Below are positions 10,340 to 22,039 of a DNA stretch of 64,000 nt, piece after piece (the stretch's first letter is position 1; each line of letters starts with the position of its first letter). The DNA comes from Arthrobotrys musiformis (taxonomy: Eukaryota; Ascomycota; Orbiliomycetes; Orbiliales; Orbiliaceae), in assembly GCA_036971715.1 (NCBI GenBank), contig JAVHJL010000009.1:1116001-1180000 (forward strand), written 5' to 3'. The notes under the pieces were generated by a model. The model was not told the DNA's origin. It searched no databases and was given only the letters and a program-made list of their open reading frames with translations. The position numbers were made by a program, and so were the translations under genes.

Positions 10340-12370
10340 ACAAAACAAGAAGAAGAACAAAAAACAAAAATCGAGCATCTACCAGAAAATGCTGTCAGGT
10401 CTCCCAAAGGTCCTAAAATAGAAAAAGAAAAGATAGAAGGAAGACGACCAACAAAACCCCATGATGTCTTACCACCCTTTTGTCTAGCGCCTACCGCATC
10501 CCTAAACCGCTAAGCTATACTCCGTAAGCTGGCTTGTCTAAATTTACACCATTTTTACCACTACTAGTATACACTATTTTTTGCTTTCGTTCGCATCGAC
10601 AAGCCAAAACCCGACAATGCCGACCGTTTTATCGTCTCGACTTGCTGGGGGGATTAGACGGGCCAGCCGTCGAAACGGGAGCAAATTACCCCTGATGGCT
10701 TCTTTTTCTAAATGTCTTTTCTTTCGGAACGATAGTAGTTAGAAAAGAAAGAATTAATATTTAAAAAGGGAAATGTTTAAGGGGGAAAGTATTATTCTTT
10801 GACGGGTTTTTTCTAGAAGGAGCGGGTGTATGCGTATTTGCATTTTCTGTTCTAAGATGTGGCATGTCCGCCTGTCTCGATCTAGTTTTCTGACAGCGCG
10901 GGGGGTTTAGTTGTTAATTTCGTTATCATGGCTTAGTAGAAGGGGTTTTATTATTATCATACTATACGTATACCGACATGCTTTTAAGAATTTTCGGTAT
11001 TAGCCCCCCGATTCTCAATCTTGCTTTTTGAAAAGGGGGAGGGATGTTGTTTCCTCAAGGATTTTTAGAATAGGCATGCCATGCTTCTTGTCCTAAGCTC
11101 CGAACCCGAATACAAAGAAGACAGCATACATTCGGTCTGAATGTTATGTTGCTTTGACGTATGATGTTGGTATGTGATGTTGATGTGATGTTATACAACA
11201 CCTCACACATACACCATGCGCATGCCTCCACTGGAAAACGGCCCTACAGGGAGAATAACTTGAGGCTTACACGCATTCACAAGCCATTGGGGAATCGCCA
11301 ACGGAGCTCGCCTTTTTTAATTTTCTTTTCTTTCTGTTAAGGGAAAAGGAATCTTATGATCTTTTTTTCTCTTATTTTTTTTTTTTTTATCCGGACAGGG
11401 AAAAAAGCTTGTAAAAAATTTAATCGGGGTTGAAGCTTGGAAGCTTGCGCTTGTCGATATTGAATCGTATCACGGAAATGTCACTCCACCGCTCATTGAC
11501 TCTTTTGACTTACCGAGAAAGAAGGTAAGGGAAAAAACCGCCTATCTCCTCGGGAAATCCAAATCCCGGATCCTGGATCCTAGCTTCCTCTTTCCCTACC
11601 GGTTGCCTCCGAACCTAAGTACCACCAAGCTCTCATGATGAACGAATTATAAAGAAAATGCTCGAAATCTCGAAATCTCGGATCGATTTCGCAAAAGAAG
11701 TGACCATCACCATATACCTAACCTAACCACCCTTGCTCTCGTTCCTAAAAGCTCAAGAGATCTTCGCCAAATGAGATGTTCGGCCTAGGCAAACAAATCA
11801 CAAGCTGCTCACGTAGAAAGAAAAATGAAATAAAGATTTGTACATTTCATCTATATGCCGGTTGAATTCACATTTATCACCAAACAAAATGAACCTAAAG
11901 GTCGTTCCCTTCATGCACCCAATAAACGCATGACCCGTTGCCCCAACATGTTTCACTTTTGCTAAAAAGCTAAGCTAGAGCTTTTTGTGATCAAGTTATT
12001 GGTCAATGGTGTAAGACCTTCTCTTTTGTTCGAATTGCAAAGAGGTTAGCATGGTGGAGGTTAGCTACGAAGGCAGCTGGGTTTGGAGGTGTGAGGTGGA
12101 AATAAGCTCAGTTGATCCTTCATCCGGGGTGGTGGGCCTGGGAGCTGGTGGATAGGCAAGAAATCCTCCCTTCCCTCAAGCCTGCATCCATCCTGCCCAG
12201 GAAACTTAGGAAAGTCAGATCAATCGATCCTAAGACTTTGGAGGATTGATATATGATTTACGATATATGGAAAATAGCGTTTTTGATAAGATGCAAATTG
12301 GGGAGCGCCGAAGCAATTCTCCTCTTCAATTCCATTTCTTTTGAATCAACAAAAAGAACAAAGAAAATAA

Positions 12371-12399
12371 CTAGTAGTAATAGTAGTAATAGTATAGTA
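12371..12399. repeat. TAG/TAA trinucleotide-like repeat
   Basis: Interspersed TAGTAA and TAGTAT units in the desert; no gene function is assigned. Confidence 0.6.
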
Positions 12400-12564
12400 A
12401 AGTGTAAAAAGAAAAAAAGATAACCATCCAGATTTCCAGTGTTTTTCAAGAAAGTAGTACAAGCAACGATCAAGAGGCCGGCCAAACCAGTTCAAAAAAC
12501 CATATGACACCCGCTAACGGAAACCCTTAATTTCCAACGGTACACCCAAAAGATATAGAAAAAA

Positions 12565-12605
12565 CGGTAAGGAGAAAAAGGAAAAGGAAAAAGGAAAAAG
12601 GAGAG
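12565..12605. repeat. GGAAAAA purine-rich repeat
   Basis: Four or more imperfect GGAAAA(A) units flanked by GAGA sequence, similar to the tract near 10318. Confidence 0.6.
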
Positions 12606-13497
12606 AAGATATACAAAAAGGTAGAGAGAATTAACAAGTCCCCGTAGATGGCAAATGAACAAAAATGACCCAAATGAATAAGCAAGTGCTCTGGTGGTTT
12701 TTCTTTCGATCTTTCGAATACTCCCTTGGAACGGTATATATAAAAAGGAAAAATTGCTGTAACACCTTTGCCCGCCCGTCTGATTTCAACCGCACAACGT
12801 ATAAACGCAAACACCTAGACCAATGTCGCAAAAAAAGGCTTTGTACACAAAAAAGATAATGAGGTATCGCGTTAATACAATAGCGGAAACGAAGTAAAAG
12901 GTGTAGTTTTTTTTGTTGGTGGAAGGGTAGAATGAAGAAAGAAACTCCGGAAACAAAACATAGGAGATGTCAAACTCGATCTATTTCGCCGGGATTTTTT
13001 TTGGGAGGGTAGTTGAAGGAAAAACAAATAAAAGAGACAAAAGAGACACCCAAATGCTAGTTTCCAAAATTCCATTTCTACGACACCTTGATGCTCTGAG
13101 AGAATCAGACAAGCAACAGGGAGTAGGAATGATGATATGTGAAGAGGGAGACGAAGGTAGGTGGTACTTGTCCTTGATCTCATATGTACACACATGGTCG
13201 AAGGTCGTCGAGAAGTCGAGAGAGGTCGAGTAAAAGTGTATTAAAGGTATGTAATCGTCAAACGGCAGAGCGAAGCCAACCAAAAGGGTATTGATGTTTT
13301 TTGTCAACGAGGGGGGGTTGTTTGTTGTATAGTATAATGTTCCGTTAAAGCCATTTCATCCGGTGCCCGAGTTAAACAAAGGAAGAAGAACTAGAAAGCA
13401 GAACTCCCAATTATGAAAGAAACCCAGAAAGCGTAAAGCAAAAAGATGTATGTTGAAATTTACAATGCGAGGTTTAGTGTGATGATGTGATCACCAA

Positions 13498-14137
13498 CTA
13501 CCATCGGCGGGAGGAGTTGGTATGGTGATGAGGTCGCTGTGTGGGGTGAGGGATCATGTTTGGTGGGCTGGAAACACGCATGCCAGTATTGGGGTTAACG
13601 ATGGGGATGGCATTGCGAGTCCTCTGAGAAGACTGCTGAGCCTTCTGCTGCTGCTGCTGTTGATGGTGGTGATGATGGTAGTTGATTGGGGCGCCGAAGG
13701 AAGAGTGGGATGAGAAAGAGTAAGAGGATGAAGCGGAAGATGGTTGAATCTGATGCTGTAACGGAGAGCCATTTGGAGATCCGCTCGATAACGATGAGCG
13801 ATCGGATCCGGAGTGAACGGATTGCAACTGAGGCCAGTAACAGTTAGCGAGGAGTCCCTAGCGAAGCCGAGAGCTTAGTCTGGTTTGTTGGACATACCTC
13901 TTCTTCCGATAACAGCGCTGGGCAGAATTCTAGATCATCGTCCAGGTCGAAGGACCTCGCGGCTTCGTAACGGAAACGAGCGTTGAGTACTAATGGGATT
14001 TGTTAGGCTTTTGAACTCGAAGGATAGAAAGAAAAGAAATAAAGACTCGGATATCACCGAGTTTTATCCCCGGAAAGGGATGGAAGATGCTTACATGATC
14101 GTGTCTGAGCATGGAAGGAAGCGTAGGCGTACGACAT
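13498..14137 (-). CDS. Unrecognised small protein with acidic motif and His/Gln-rich tail
   Basis: Exons 14137-14095, 13989-13898 and 13827-13498 (minus strand) join in phase through GTAAGC and GTATGT donors, giving 154 residues. The N-terminal ~45 residues are non-repetitive and look conserved: SYAYASFHAQTRS, then RFRYEAARSFDLDDDLEFCP, followed by three glutamates. After that comes a Ser-rich region (SVHSGSDRSSLSSGSP), a run of five His and six Gln, then PIVNPNTGMRVSSPP and a His/Pro tail. Such a layout suits a small regulatory or adaptor protein, but I do not recognise the family and assign no function. Support for a real gene: two clean introns, consistent phases, and complexity in the N-terminus well above chance frames. 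The start ATG has a CACC context. The gene is isolated between two gene-poor regions. Confidence 0.62.
13641..13679. repeat. CTG/GAT trinucleotide tract, coding (Gln/His run)
   Basis: Tandem CTG and GTGATG units lie inside the last exon of the small gene and read on the minus strand as a polyglutamine and polyhistidine run. The length may vary between isolates. Confidence 0.75.
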
Positions 14138-14507
14138 GGTGAAGGTATATGTATTTGGTGTTTGAAAGGGATGTTACGGAAGTATGTTGTCGGTGGACAG
14201 AACAGAACAGAATGCAAGTACAGGTATCAGAAAGATGATATTGATATGAAGGAGGTGGGGTGGATGGGAGGATGAGGGAGATGGGGAGATGTTGGAAAGT
14301 GAAGTTTTGGTTAGTTGATGGAGAAAGAAGGTTTGGGCAGGAGAGTTCACTTGGAGAAAGTGAAAGGAGATTGGATTTGATTATGCGACGGATTTAGAAA
14401 GGGGAGGAGCCAAATGTGTTGTGTGTTGTTGAGGTGTTGCGTTGTTATTATTATGGTTTTTTTGGAGCGTTGTTTTTGTTTTTGCGTGCTTTCTCGAGTA
14501 TCAACAG

Positions 14508-14560
14508 ATGAGAGATGATGGTGATGATGATGGTGTTTTGGTGATGATGATTCTGATGGA
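14508..14560. repeat. GATGAT/GGTGAT repeat
   Basis: Imperfect GAT trinucleotide array of about 50 bases, upstream of the small gene at 13.5-14.1 kb. Confidence 0.65.
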
Positions 14561-14712
14561 TTTTGAGACTCTCAAGGATGTTATAATTACTATGTCGATG
14601 AGGGGCGAAGATAGATAGATAGCAAGATAGAGAGGGCGATGAGAGATAAAAAGGTGGTTGGGATGGGTGTGTGTCGGGGGATGGCACGGAGGTTTTGATT
14701 TGATTTGGGTTG

Positions 14713-14731
14713 GGATGGATGGATGGATGGC
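14713..14731. repeat. GGAT tetranucleotide repeat
   Basis: Four to five GGAT units. A second GGCT/GGAT run lies at about 15211-15233 and a third short one near 57220. Confidence 0.7.
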
Positions 14732-15210
14732 GAAAAAGTAAAGGGGCAACAATTGTGAGCTGGGATTCTCTAAACTACGGCAATGCGACTGTGGGAAGGA
14801 AGAAGGAACTCAGACAGATGGGACAGGAAGTGGACGGCGCACAGGTTTTATTCTGTTCTGCCCAGCCCGAATGCCAGCCGGGGTGGGCTAGCTAGTCTCT
14901 TTCGTTAGTGTCTGAGCCAGTCTCGCCCGCTGCATTGCACTGCACTTCACTTTGCTGTTGGGGGGGTGTTTTGGGCTGGTTCTGGCTCTGGCCTGTCTCC
15001 GAACCACACCAGATGGGTGTGTCTGTCTCTCTAGGCGACCCTCGCCCTCGATGCTGGCTGGCTGCATGGAGAATTCAGAGGAATGGGCCCAATTCTAATT
15101 CTAAAACTAGTCCTGCAGCAACCTCCTCGACCAAAAAACGAGGAAAAAACAAAAAAAGGAAAAAAAACAATAAAAATAAAAAAGAAAAAGGGTCTGTCCA
15201 CACGGCGCCC

Positions 15211-15233
15211 TGGCTGGCTGGATGGATGGATGG
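15211..15233. repeat. GGCT/GGAT tetranucleotide repeat
   Basis: Tandem GGCT units pass directly into GGAT units. Non-coding. Confidence 0.65.
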
Positions 15234-16534
15234 CATGGATAAATTGGGAAGTGTAGTGGCTAGGCATGGTCAGATTCTGGTCGATCGATATCATAGCTTC
15301 CGGTACTTCCCTTCAGATCCATCGTCCGTAGACACTTCTCCAGAATCTGGTTCTCTTGCATGTACATCTTCTCTGCACACCCGATTCTGGCGGATGGGTC
15401 AGGCAACATTTAGCGCTTCTCAAGCACCGGCTCAACAAGGGTGATGCTGGCTTCGGACATGGGGACCCGCCCTCCAACATTTTTCGACCGGTGGCTGTAT
15501 CTGATACATAACGTCTACCCCGCGCGCTGACTCCCTCTGGAAGGCATCGTGGCAGGTTTCCCAGCAGGTTTTTCAGGTTTTTCGCCCTCCAAATTCTATG
15601 ACCCATCAGGTATTTCGTTGGTACAATGTACCCGCAATTCCACGCAGTGGCCTGCTCGCGATGATGCACCACTCCTGCAGCATGACAATCATGGTACAGA
15701 ACTAGTACTGGTACGGAACTAGAGGTTTGCTTTGGACTAGGGAAAAATTCTTTTTGGGGAAGGTCTGGGTAAAATTCTCAGGGAGAAGGGGGCAAAGGGG
15801 TGTGCGCTCCCCTCCTTGATTGGCCAATCACCGGGGTCTGCAGAGACTTGGCGCATTAGCTCGCAATGCAGCAAGAAACAGGTCCGGTGCCGGTCATTTG
15901 GCCAACTGTAAAATCGGACTAGTGCTCGGTCTGTCCTGCCCTGTCGATGCGGCCTCGACGATGATTCCATCATCTGTTGGTGTGGCCTGTGAGTGGCGAA
16001 GTCGAAGCTTGATAAAATCCGGAGTGCACCGCCTGTCCCCGACCAGGGTTCGCTATCAAATACCAGCTGGAAGGAATTATGTAAGGCCTCCATCAACGGC
16101 GCCCCCCCTTCGTAATCCCCAATCTCGCCCGTTCCGTCAGTTGTTAGCGAAAAAAGATCCAAAATCAGGAAAAAAAGCTTCTTTTAGATAGACGTTTGTT
16201 GTGCTTTACGTTGGCGTGACAGGTAAGCGGTCGCCGCCATGGGTCGTTGTTTGTTGGCAAAATTGAATTCCTGCCACTGCAGGAATGTACATGTACACCT
16301 GTTACACATCAAAGGGAGATCCACATTTGTTCAAATTGGGCTAGTCGAGACGAGATGGCAGGTCGCCCACCTGACCCAAGCATCTTATGCATGATCCAGA
16401 TATCGATGCTTTTCGGTGAAGGAGCGACCTGAAGGATAAACGGTTCCAAGTTCTTGTCGTTTGGATGTATGTAAGCCGGTCCGAGTGCTGAAGCGATTTG
16501 CGACTCGCCTCTGAAGCGATAGTTGAGGCGATTA

Positions 16535-17673
16535 TTATGATAGCTGACGCCCCCTGATCAATCTGGCAACACTTTCCCTGCACACTTTATCCGTCCATGT
16601 TTCCCAAGCATCATATAGCGAGATCATTTCCTGGGTGCATTCAATTATCGCCTCCATCTCAACACCTGATTCTGCGAACCATTCACTCATCTGAGACAAT
16701 CTGGCGCTACTGGGGTTCTGGGGGTTGATACCAGATGTTGCGGGCACAGCAGCATTCTGGCCTACCGACGGCTGGACTATGCTGCCACCCGCTCCCGCAG
16801 CAGTGCTCATACCTAACGCTGTGGAACCAGAAGCGTTCAAATTTGCCTGCGTGTGTATTGCGGGTCGGACAAACACCGCCAGAAATATAGCAGTAAAAGC
16901 TATAGTATGCGGCGGATAAAGTAATATCAGGTCAGTGATATAGGAGTCATTCAAAAAAGACCATGCCGCCATTATCTCGTCTGGAGACAACTTCAACGCG
17001 AACGGCCCCTGAACCTCCATCAGTGTTCGGTAGGGGTGATGAACGATCAGATAAGAGTTTAACTCTGATATCAGGTGGAATTCACATTCCGCAAGTTTGG
17101 CGATGTCCTGAGGAATAAACTCTATACACCGGATCAGCACAACGTTTGATTAAACTTCGGGAGGCAAACCAGCCATGCGAGATTGAACGGGCTGGGGAAA
17201 TAACTGGCATACCCTGAAACAATGCTCTCGCCTCATTAACCACGCTTCTGATGTGCTGCGGGCATTCCTCCATCTTACAGGCCAAATAGACGCATGTTGA
17301 CAGCATCAGGTAGGGGTTTGTGTCCCGTATTGAAACCTTGAGGTAGAACCTCTTGAGATACGTCTCTGCTGTTGCGAGGGGTTGTTGCCTGAGTTGAAGA
17401 CGACGGGCTAAACGTTGCAAACCTATAGAATTCCCGGGGGTTGAGTTTTAGGACATCTAGAATGAAGGTCCGACGCCACATTTGTCGTCGAGTGGCTGGG
17501 GACTTACAGTGATGAAAGTAAAGCTGCAGCTGTTTGTGATCTGGGAGTGGGAAAGCAAGGCCCAGTCCCTTGTTGGTATCCTCCTCGTCGAGACCTCTTC
17601 GCATATCGGCAATTTTCTCCCGAGTAAGTTGCCAATGTGCCCTTTGGGTCGATGTCCAGAAATTGGCCGCCAT
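16535..17673 (-). CDS. SSN8: Cyclin C, Mediator CDK8-module cyclin
   Basis: Predicted cyclin subunit of the CDK8 kinase module of Mediator, a nuclear regulator of RNA polymerase II transcription. Exons 17673-17508, 17422-17213 and 17121-16535 (minus strand) join in phase to 320 residues, the usual length for filamentous fungi. The N-terminus MAANFWTSTQRAHWQLTREK carries the family's W-x-S-x-Q-x-x-x-W pattern. The first cyclin fold includes ATAETYLKRFYLKVSI and MLSTCVYLACKMEECP. The second begins with FIPQDIAKLAECEFHLISEL, then YLIVHHPYRTL, a strongly conserved cyclin C stretch. An Ala/Gly/Ser-rich insert separates helices near residues 225-265, before the final helix with YDAWETW. The neighbour on the 5' side (SAL1 type) is divergent. 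Confidence 0.95.
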
Positions 17674-18660
17674 TTTTGGGTACCGGAGGATGAAGAAACC
17701 CCCAATATGTGTAGTGACCTGGTACAGGATGGGTGGGCGATAGATGTAGACGTCCGAATATGTTGTTCTGTAGAACAGGAGGTAGTATCGGCCAAGCTAT
17801 ATAAAGGTGTATGTACGTAGGCGTATATCTGCGTAGGTGCAGTCCGAATTACGCGCCAGCCTGGTTCGCGACTCGACTTCCACCACCGGGTGTGAATCTC
17901 GGACCGATCGGGTGATGTGAGGGTATTCCTAGACCATTGTTGACTTGCTGTAGTATTCCCGCCTAGTGTTATACCGGGAATGAGGCCGGATGCTACTGTT
18001 CAACGGCAGACCGATGAGCATATGAGGTTGGAGGAAGGATTATTGGCGATAGTTAGTCGCTTCGTCTTGGCTCTGCACCTAAGACATTAAGCCGGGGCCG
18101 ACCAGTTGCGCCGCGTTGTCGGACCAAGTATGATATCACACGAGAAAGCAGGCTGGGCATTGCATTGAACCTCCACCGTCCAGCTTCACCTGCAGTCAAG
18201 ATTCTTAATTCCCATCGTTCCGAGACTTCCCCAGAGAACCTAACGATATCGTATTGCATTACCCATTCGCGACAGGTCTTAAAGGCCACGAGAATCCTTG
18301 ATAATCTTCCAGCTCCGCTTCGGCTCGGGTTCTACCATCAATTTAGTCTAAAGCCGAATCCGCATTTCGTTTGGGTCGACGTTGACCTTCAGCTAGCAGC
18401 TCAATTCGCCGGCTCGTTACACTCGACGTTTTTATATCATCATCGCGTGCGCATGCTCAACCCACAAGGGAACCACGATCCAAATCTGCCGCAGCCCACG
18501 TTGTCCCAGAAGCGTTTACCCACTCAGGCGGGGTTCGACTAAAAGTAAGCGACGGCAGAGCACGCGAGATGCCACCGTAACTTGCCGAAATAGCTCTTTT
18601 CCCTGAACATCAAATCGATCTCGAAACACACACCCCCTCCCCTCTAGGCGGCCGATCCTT
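17674..18660. other. Divergent intergenic region between cyclin C and the mitochondrial carrier
   Basis: About 1 kb with both 5' leaders. It is GC-balanced with several small overlapping frames (e.g. 18165-18542 plus) that have no recognisable product. Nothing specific is called. Confidence 0.45.
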
Positions 18661-20868
18661 ATGACGAACAATCGAGAGGAAGAGCCGGAGCGAGCCAGGC
18701 GGGCCCGGCTGCTTAGGCTCTTCGAGACGTTGGATACCGACCAACAGGGCCAATTGGACATCGAGGGTCTGAGGAACGGCCTGAAGAGAATCAACCACCG
18801 TATGTCTCTCGAAGCCAGATAAAAGAACCAACAGCTCGAATATAATATCTCTTGAAGGAATACTTGAATAAACCAGACGGCTGACGACCTACCTTCTCGC
18901 TTTCTACCCTTCGGATAGCTCTCCAAAATGCCGACAAGATGTTGCAAGACCTCATGAATATCTGCGACACCAGCGGTGACGGTTACATTCAATTTGACGA
19001 ATTCGTCGTGTTTATGGAGGCGACGGAACAGCACCTACGGGGCCTCTTCAATGCTATCGATAGGGACCAGAACGGTCAATTAGATCGGTCGGAATTGGCA
19101 CATGCGCTAGAGAGCAATGGAATAAAGGTCGAGCCGCACAAGCTGCAGGCCTTTTTCGATCGTCTAGATAAGAACAGCGATGGACAAATCACTTTTGAAG
19201 AGTGGAGGTAAGTTCTAGTCCTGATGAAGAATATCTGATAAGCGACACCTAGTAGGATAAAAAGGCTAATTCGGACTGGGCATATCATTGTGAAGAGATT
19301 TTCTTGTCTTTATCCCACAGTTCGGAGAGGATGGTTTGGACCCAGGCATACGGGCCATATATTCGTATTATCTGGCGACTGTAAATGTCAACCCAGAAGG
19401 TACCTATCCTCCCTGAATATCTCCCCTAGTTTCATCCGCCTTCTGTCTTCTGTCGACACCACAACATCCACCACACATCACAAAAAAAAATTTTTTTTAT
19501 TGATACCCACCAACAAATGACCTCCTTCAACACTACCACCAATAAATTTCTTTTCAAAATACAATGCAGTGTCGCGTCGGATGAATAAATATGGAAGTCT
19601 TGAGAACATCGCTGATTAGTCGATTCTTTCGCCTAGGCGATGTTACTCTCAACGACGACTTGTTTGAGAGCATAGGTAAGCCTCAACGCCTTCTGCTGTA
19701 GGCGAAAACTCCATCAGGTACTGACATGTATAACTCTAGGGTTCTTTTTAGCAGGAGGCGCCGCCGGCGTGGTCTCAAGGACCGCCACGGCTCCCTTCGA
19801 TCGACTCAAGGTCTACCTGATAGCCCAGACCGATGTTGGTCAAGCGAAGGAAGCTGCCAAGGTGGCAGCTGCCCAAGGTGAGGTTGGGCAGCTTGCCAAA
19901 ACCGCTGCGAGGCCGATGAGAGACGCCATTCGCGCTCTCTGGAATGCCGGTGGAGTAAGATCCTTTTTTGCGGGCAATGGCCTTAACGTTGTTAAGGTCT
20001 TGCCCGAGAGTGCAATCAAATTTGGATCATTTGAGGTTTGACGCCCTTCCCCTCTGCAAAAGCTCATGCTTATTTCAGATTGCTAAGATGAAAACCTCCT
20101 CTAGGCTGCGAAGCGCCTTTTCGCCCGGCTCGAGGGCGCCGAGGATACTAAACACATCTCAGGCGCCTCGAGATTTCTTGCTGGCGGGGTGGGCGGCGTT
20201 GTTAGTCAACTAGCCGTTTACCCCATTGACACATTGAAATTGTAAGCCACTTACCCAAAGCACAAATTTGATACACGATACTAATTAACCGTTAGTCGGA
20301 TACAATGCGAAATGGTTGCTGGGGGGCCACGTGGAAACCAGCTTATTGCCGCTACCGCGAGGAAGCTTTGGTCAACTGGCGGTTTCTATCGTGGCCTGCC
20401 CCTCGGGCTCGTTGGTATTTTTCCGTACTCCGCTATCGACCTTGGAACCTTTGAATGGATGAAAAGGTCGTATATCACCGCGAGGACGAAAACACTAGGT
20501 ATTAAGGAGGAGGATTTTCAAATGTCCAATTTCGTTGTATTGGCGATAGGCGCCACATCCGGTAGTGTCGGAGCTACAATCGTCTACCCCATCAACCTTT
20601 TAAGGACTAGGCTACAAGCGCAAGGGACCGCCCAACACCCACAAACCTACACAGGTATGTGGGATGTTACTAGCAGAACGCTGAGGCAAGAGGGGGTGAA
20701 GGGGCTGTTTAAGGGCTTAACGCCCAATTTGATGAAGGTTGTCCCTGCGGTTTCTATTGTAAGTCACCACTAGCCAAAGTTTGAGATATTCAAAGGGGCC
20801 GAGCTAATGCTGCTATTTAGTCCTATCTGGTGTACGAAAATTCGAAGCGACTTATGGGCCTAAGATAG
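18661..20868 (+). CDS. SAL1: Ca2+-dependent mitochondrial ATP-Mg/phosphate carrier (SAL1/SCaMC type)
   Basis: Predicted inner-membrane carrier exchanging adenine nucleotides under calcium control. Exons: 18661-18799, 18919-19207, 19296-19399, 19598-19675, 19740-20035, 20105-20241, 20296-20758 and 20821-20868, all in phase, 517 residues. The N-terminal half has EF-hands: DTDQQGQLDIEGL, DTSGDGYIQFDEF, DRDQNGQLDRSEL and DKNSDGQITFEEW. The three mitochondrial-carrier repeats follow, with signatures APFDRLKVYL, YPIDTLKFRIQ and YPINLLRTRLQ (PxDxxKxR-like; the third has Asn at the Asp position). The protein ends in SYLVYENSKRLMGLR. The linker encoded by exons 3-4 is shorter than I expect for the family, and the 19598 acceptor is the least certain join; an extra small exon in 19400-19597 is possible. 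Confidence 0.9.
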
Positions 20869-21266
20869 AATATTATGACTTGCATGGTTTATGTTTAGAT
20901 ATAGGCTAGAATGTGCACGCATGTACAAAATGGTTTCTGTCATGTGCTGCAGACTGCATGTGTTTATGGCCGACTTATTGAGCGATTTTTGTTTTTACTA
21001 TTCTCACGATTATTGAGACAGCCTTCTGTGCACGAGGTGTATTCGCGCCTTCTTCCGTCCTCCTTTCAAGCTCTGTTCCTTTCTAATAGTGCCCGCAGCT
21101 ACGTGGCGCAAGCAGGGTATTTCCCGTATATTCAAGACAGGAGGGATAATTGTCCGTACTGCGGCAGATTCCGTTTCTTGCTGCACTTTGATCATGAACC
21201 TCGTTGCGTCACGGGTTCCCGATGCTTCGGATTACGAGGCCGCAACCAATGCTAAGATAACCCCCT
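20869..21266. other. Convergent spacer between the carrier and REV7 genes
   Basis: 398 bases between convergent stops. Overlapping short frames are present without recognisable content. Probably 3' UTRs. Confidence 0.45.
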
Positions 21267-22039
21267 CTACTTTTCTTTCAATAGCATATCCTTGTTGCTC
21301 CCTGATTCCTCTATCCATGTTTCAAGCGCAAGAGCCCCCATGATCAAACTGCGTACTGGTATCGTCCGATTAGTATCCCGTGTCTTGAAAACACCCCCTC
21401 CTTTATCACGAGGTGTATGATCCTCCTGATACTCGGCAGCTATCCAAGCGGGCGGGTTCTAGCGAGATCCAGATCAGCACTAAGCATCGATATCCCAGTT
21501 GTACGTAGTCTATTCCAACATACCCCCTCTGGTGCCATCGCCTCTTTCTTGAGTTCCATTGACACGGAAAACGTGCAATCCTTCGGTAACCTCCCTAGTT
21601 TTGCAGTTGAATACGAAAGTTTTGTAATAAGCGCTCTCATCTGCTCTTCCAAATCCACCAGCGAGTCTACCGCCCTTTCATTCCCGTCCTCGTCCGTTAT
21701 TACAAACGGTGAGTGTACATCTGCTGCAGCAACGACCGGGAACTGTGAAACATCAAACACGAATCTTTCCAGCGGTTTGTTTGTTGAAGAAATTATGTTG
21801 ACGGCGATGAGGTCAACCGTGGATTTCATCAACTCCTCTGCGCAGGCATCGACGGCTTCTTGAATCCATTGGCAGACGAGTGGATGGCGAGCTTGGCGGG
21901 TCGGATGGTTGTATTTACGAGCAGCGATGAAGAGTTTTGAAGGGTAGATTTCGCGTTCGTAGAGAATAGTATGGATGCTGACGAGGAGGAGATCGGTGAA
22001 GGATGTTATGAGGTTGGCGTAGGTGTCTATGGGAGGCAT
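21267..22039 (-). CDS. REV7: REV7/MAD2B HORMA-domain protein (polymerase zeta subunit)
   Basis: Predicted accessory subunit of translesion DNA polymerase zeta. Exons 22039-21524 and 21458-21267 (minus strand), phase 0, give 235 residues. The N-terminal HORMA stretch reads DLLLVSIHTILYEREIYPS, then FIAARKYNHPTRQARHPLVC and ERFVFDVSQFP, which are typical of fungal Rev7. The open frame itself stops at 21440; the GTATGT donor at 21523 and an acceptor at 21459 bypass that stop and restore NPPAWIAAEYQ, then TIPVRSLIMGALALETWIEE, matching the Rev7 C-terminal seat-belt region ((T)PVR and xLExWIEE). The start ATG is the one followed by PPIDTYANLITSF. Divergent from KAP114 across 493 bases. Confidence 0.9.

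Larger units (their letters stand above)
7607..13497. other. Gene desert, 5.9 kb
   Basis: No frame here shows a recognisable protein, codon-like continuity or convincing splice-joined exons. The longest frames (8087-8506 minus, 8330-8647 plus, 9143-9427 minus, 12872-13307 minus) have unremarkable composition and overlap each other antisense. The sequence contains A/T tracts (around 10270-10290 and 11370-11390), GGAAAA units and TAG/TAA units. It may include long UTRs, a non-coding RNA or decayed repeats; I see no direct evidence for any of them. Confidence 0.4.
14138..16534. other. Microsatellite-rich spacer, 2.4 kb
   Basis: Upstream side of the small gene and downstream side of the cyclin C gene. 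It contains GAT/GGT, GATA and GGAT repeats, an A-rich stretch near 15130-15190, and several overlapping low-complexity frames (14908-15444 plus, 15313-15672 minus, 15737-16162 minus) that lack recognisable domains. Probably a long leader and non-coding sequence. Confidence 0.45.

Noticed and set aside
14908..16191. Several 120-178 codon frames (14908-15444 plus, 15313-15672 and 15737-16162 minus, 15820-16191 plus)
   Set aside because: They overlap each other on opposite strands and include repeat-derived Lys/Asn runs; no domain is recognisable.
21417..21863. 148-codon plus-strand frame
   Set aside because: Antisense shadow of the REV7 coding exon.
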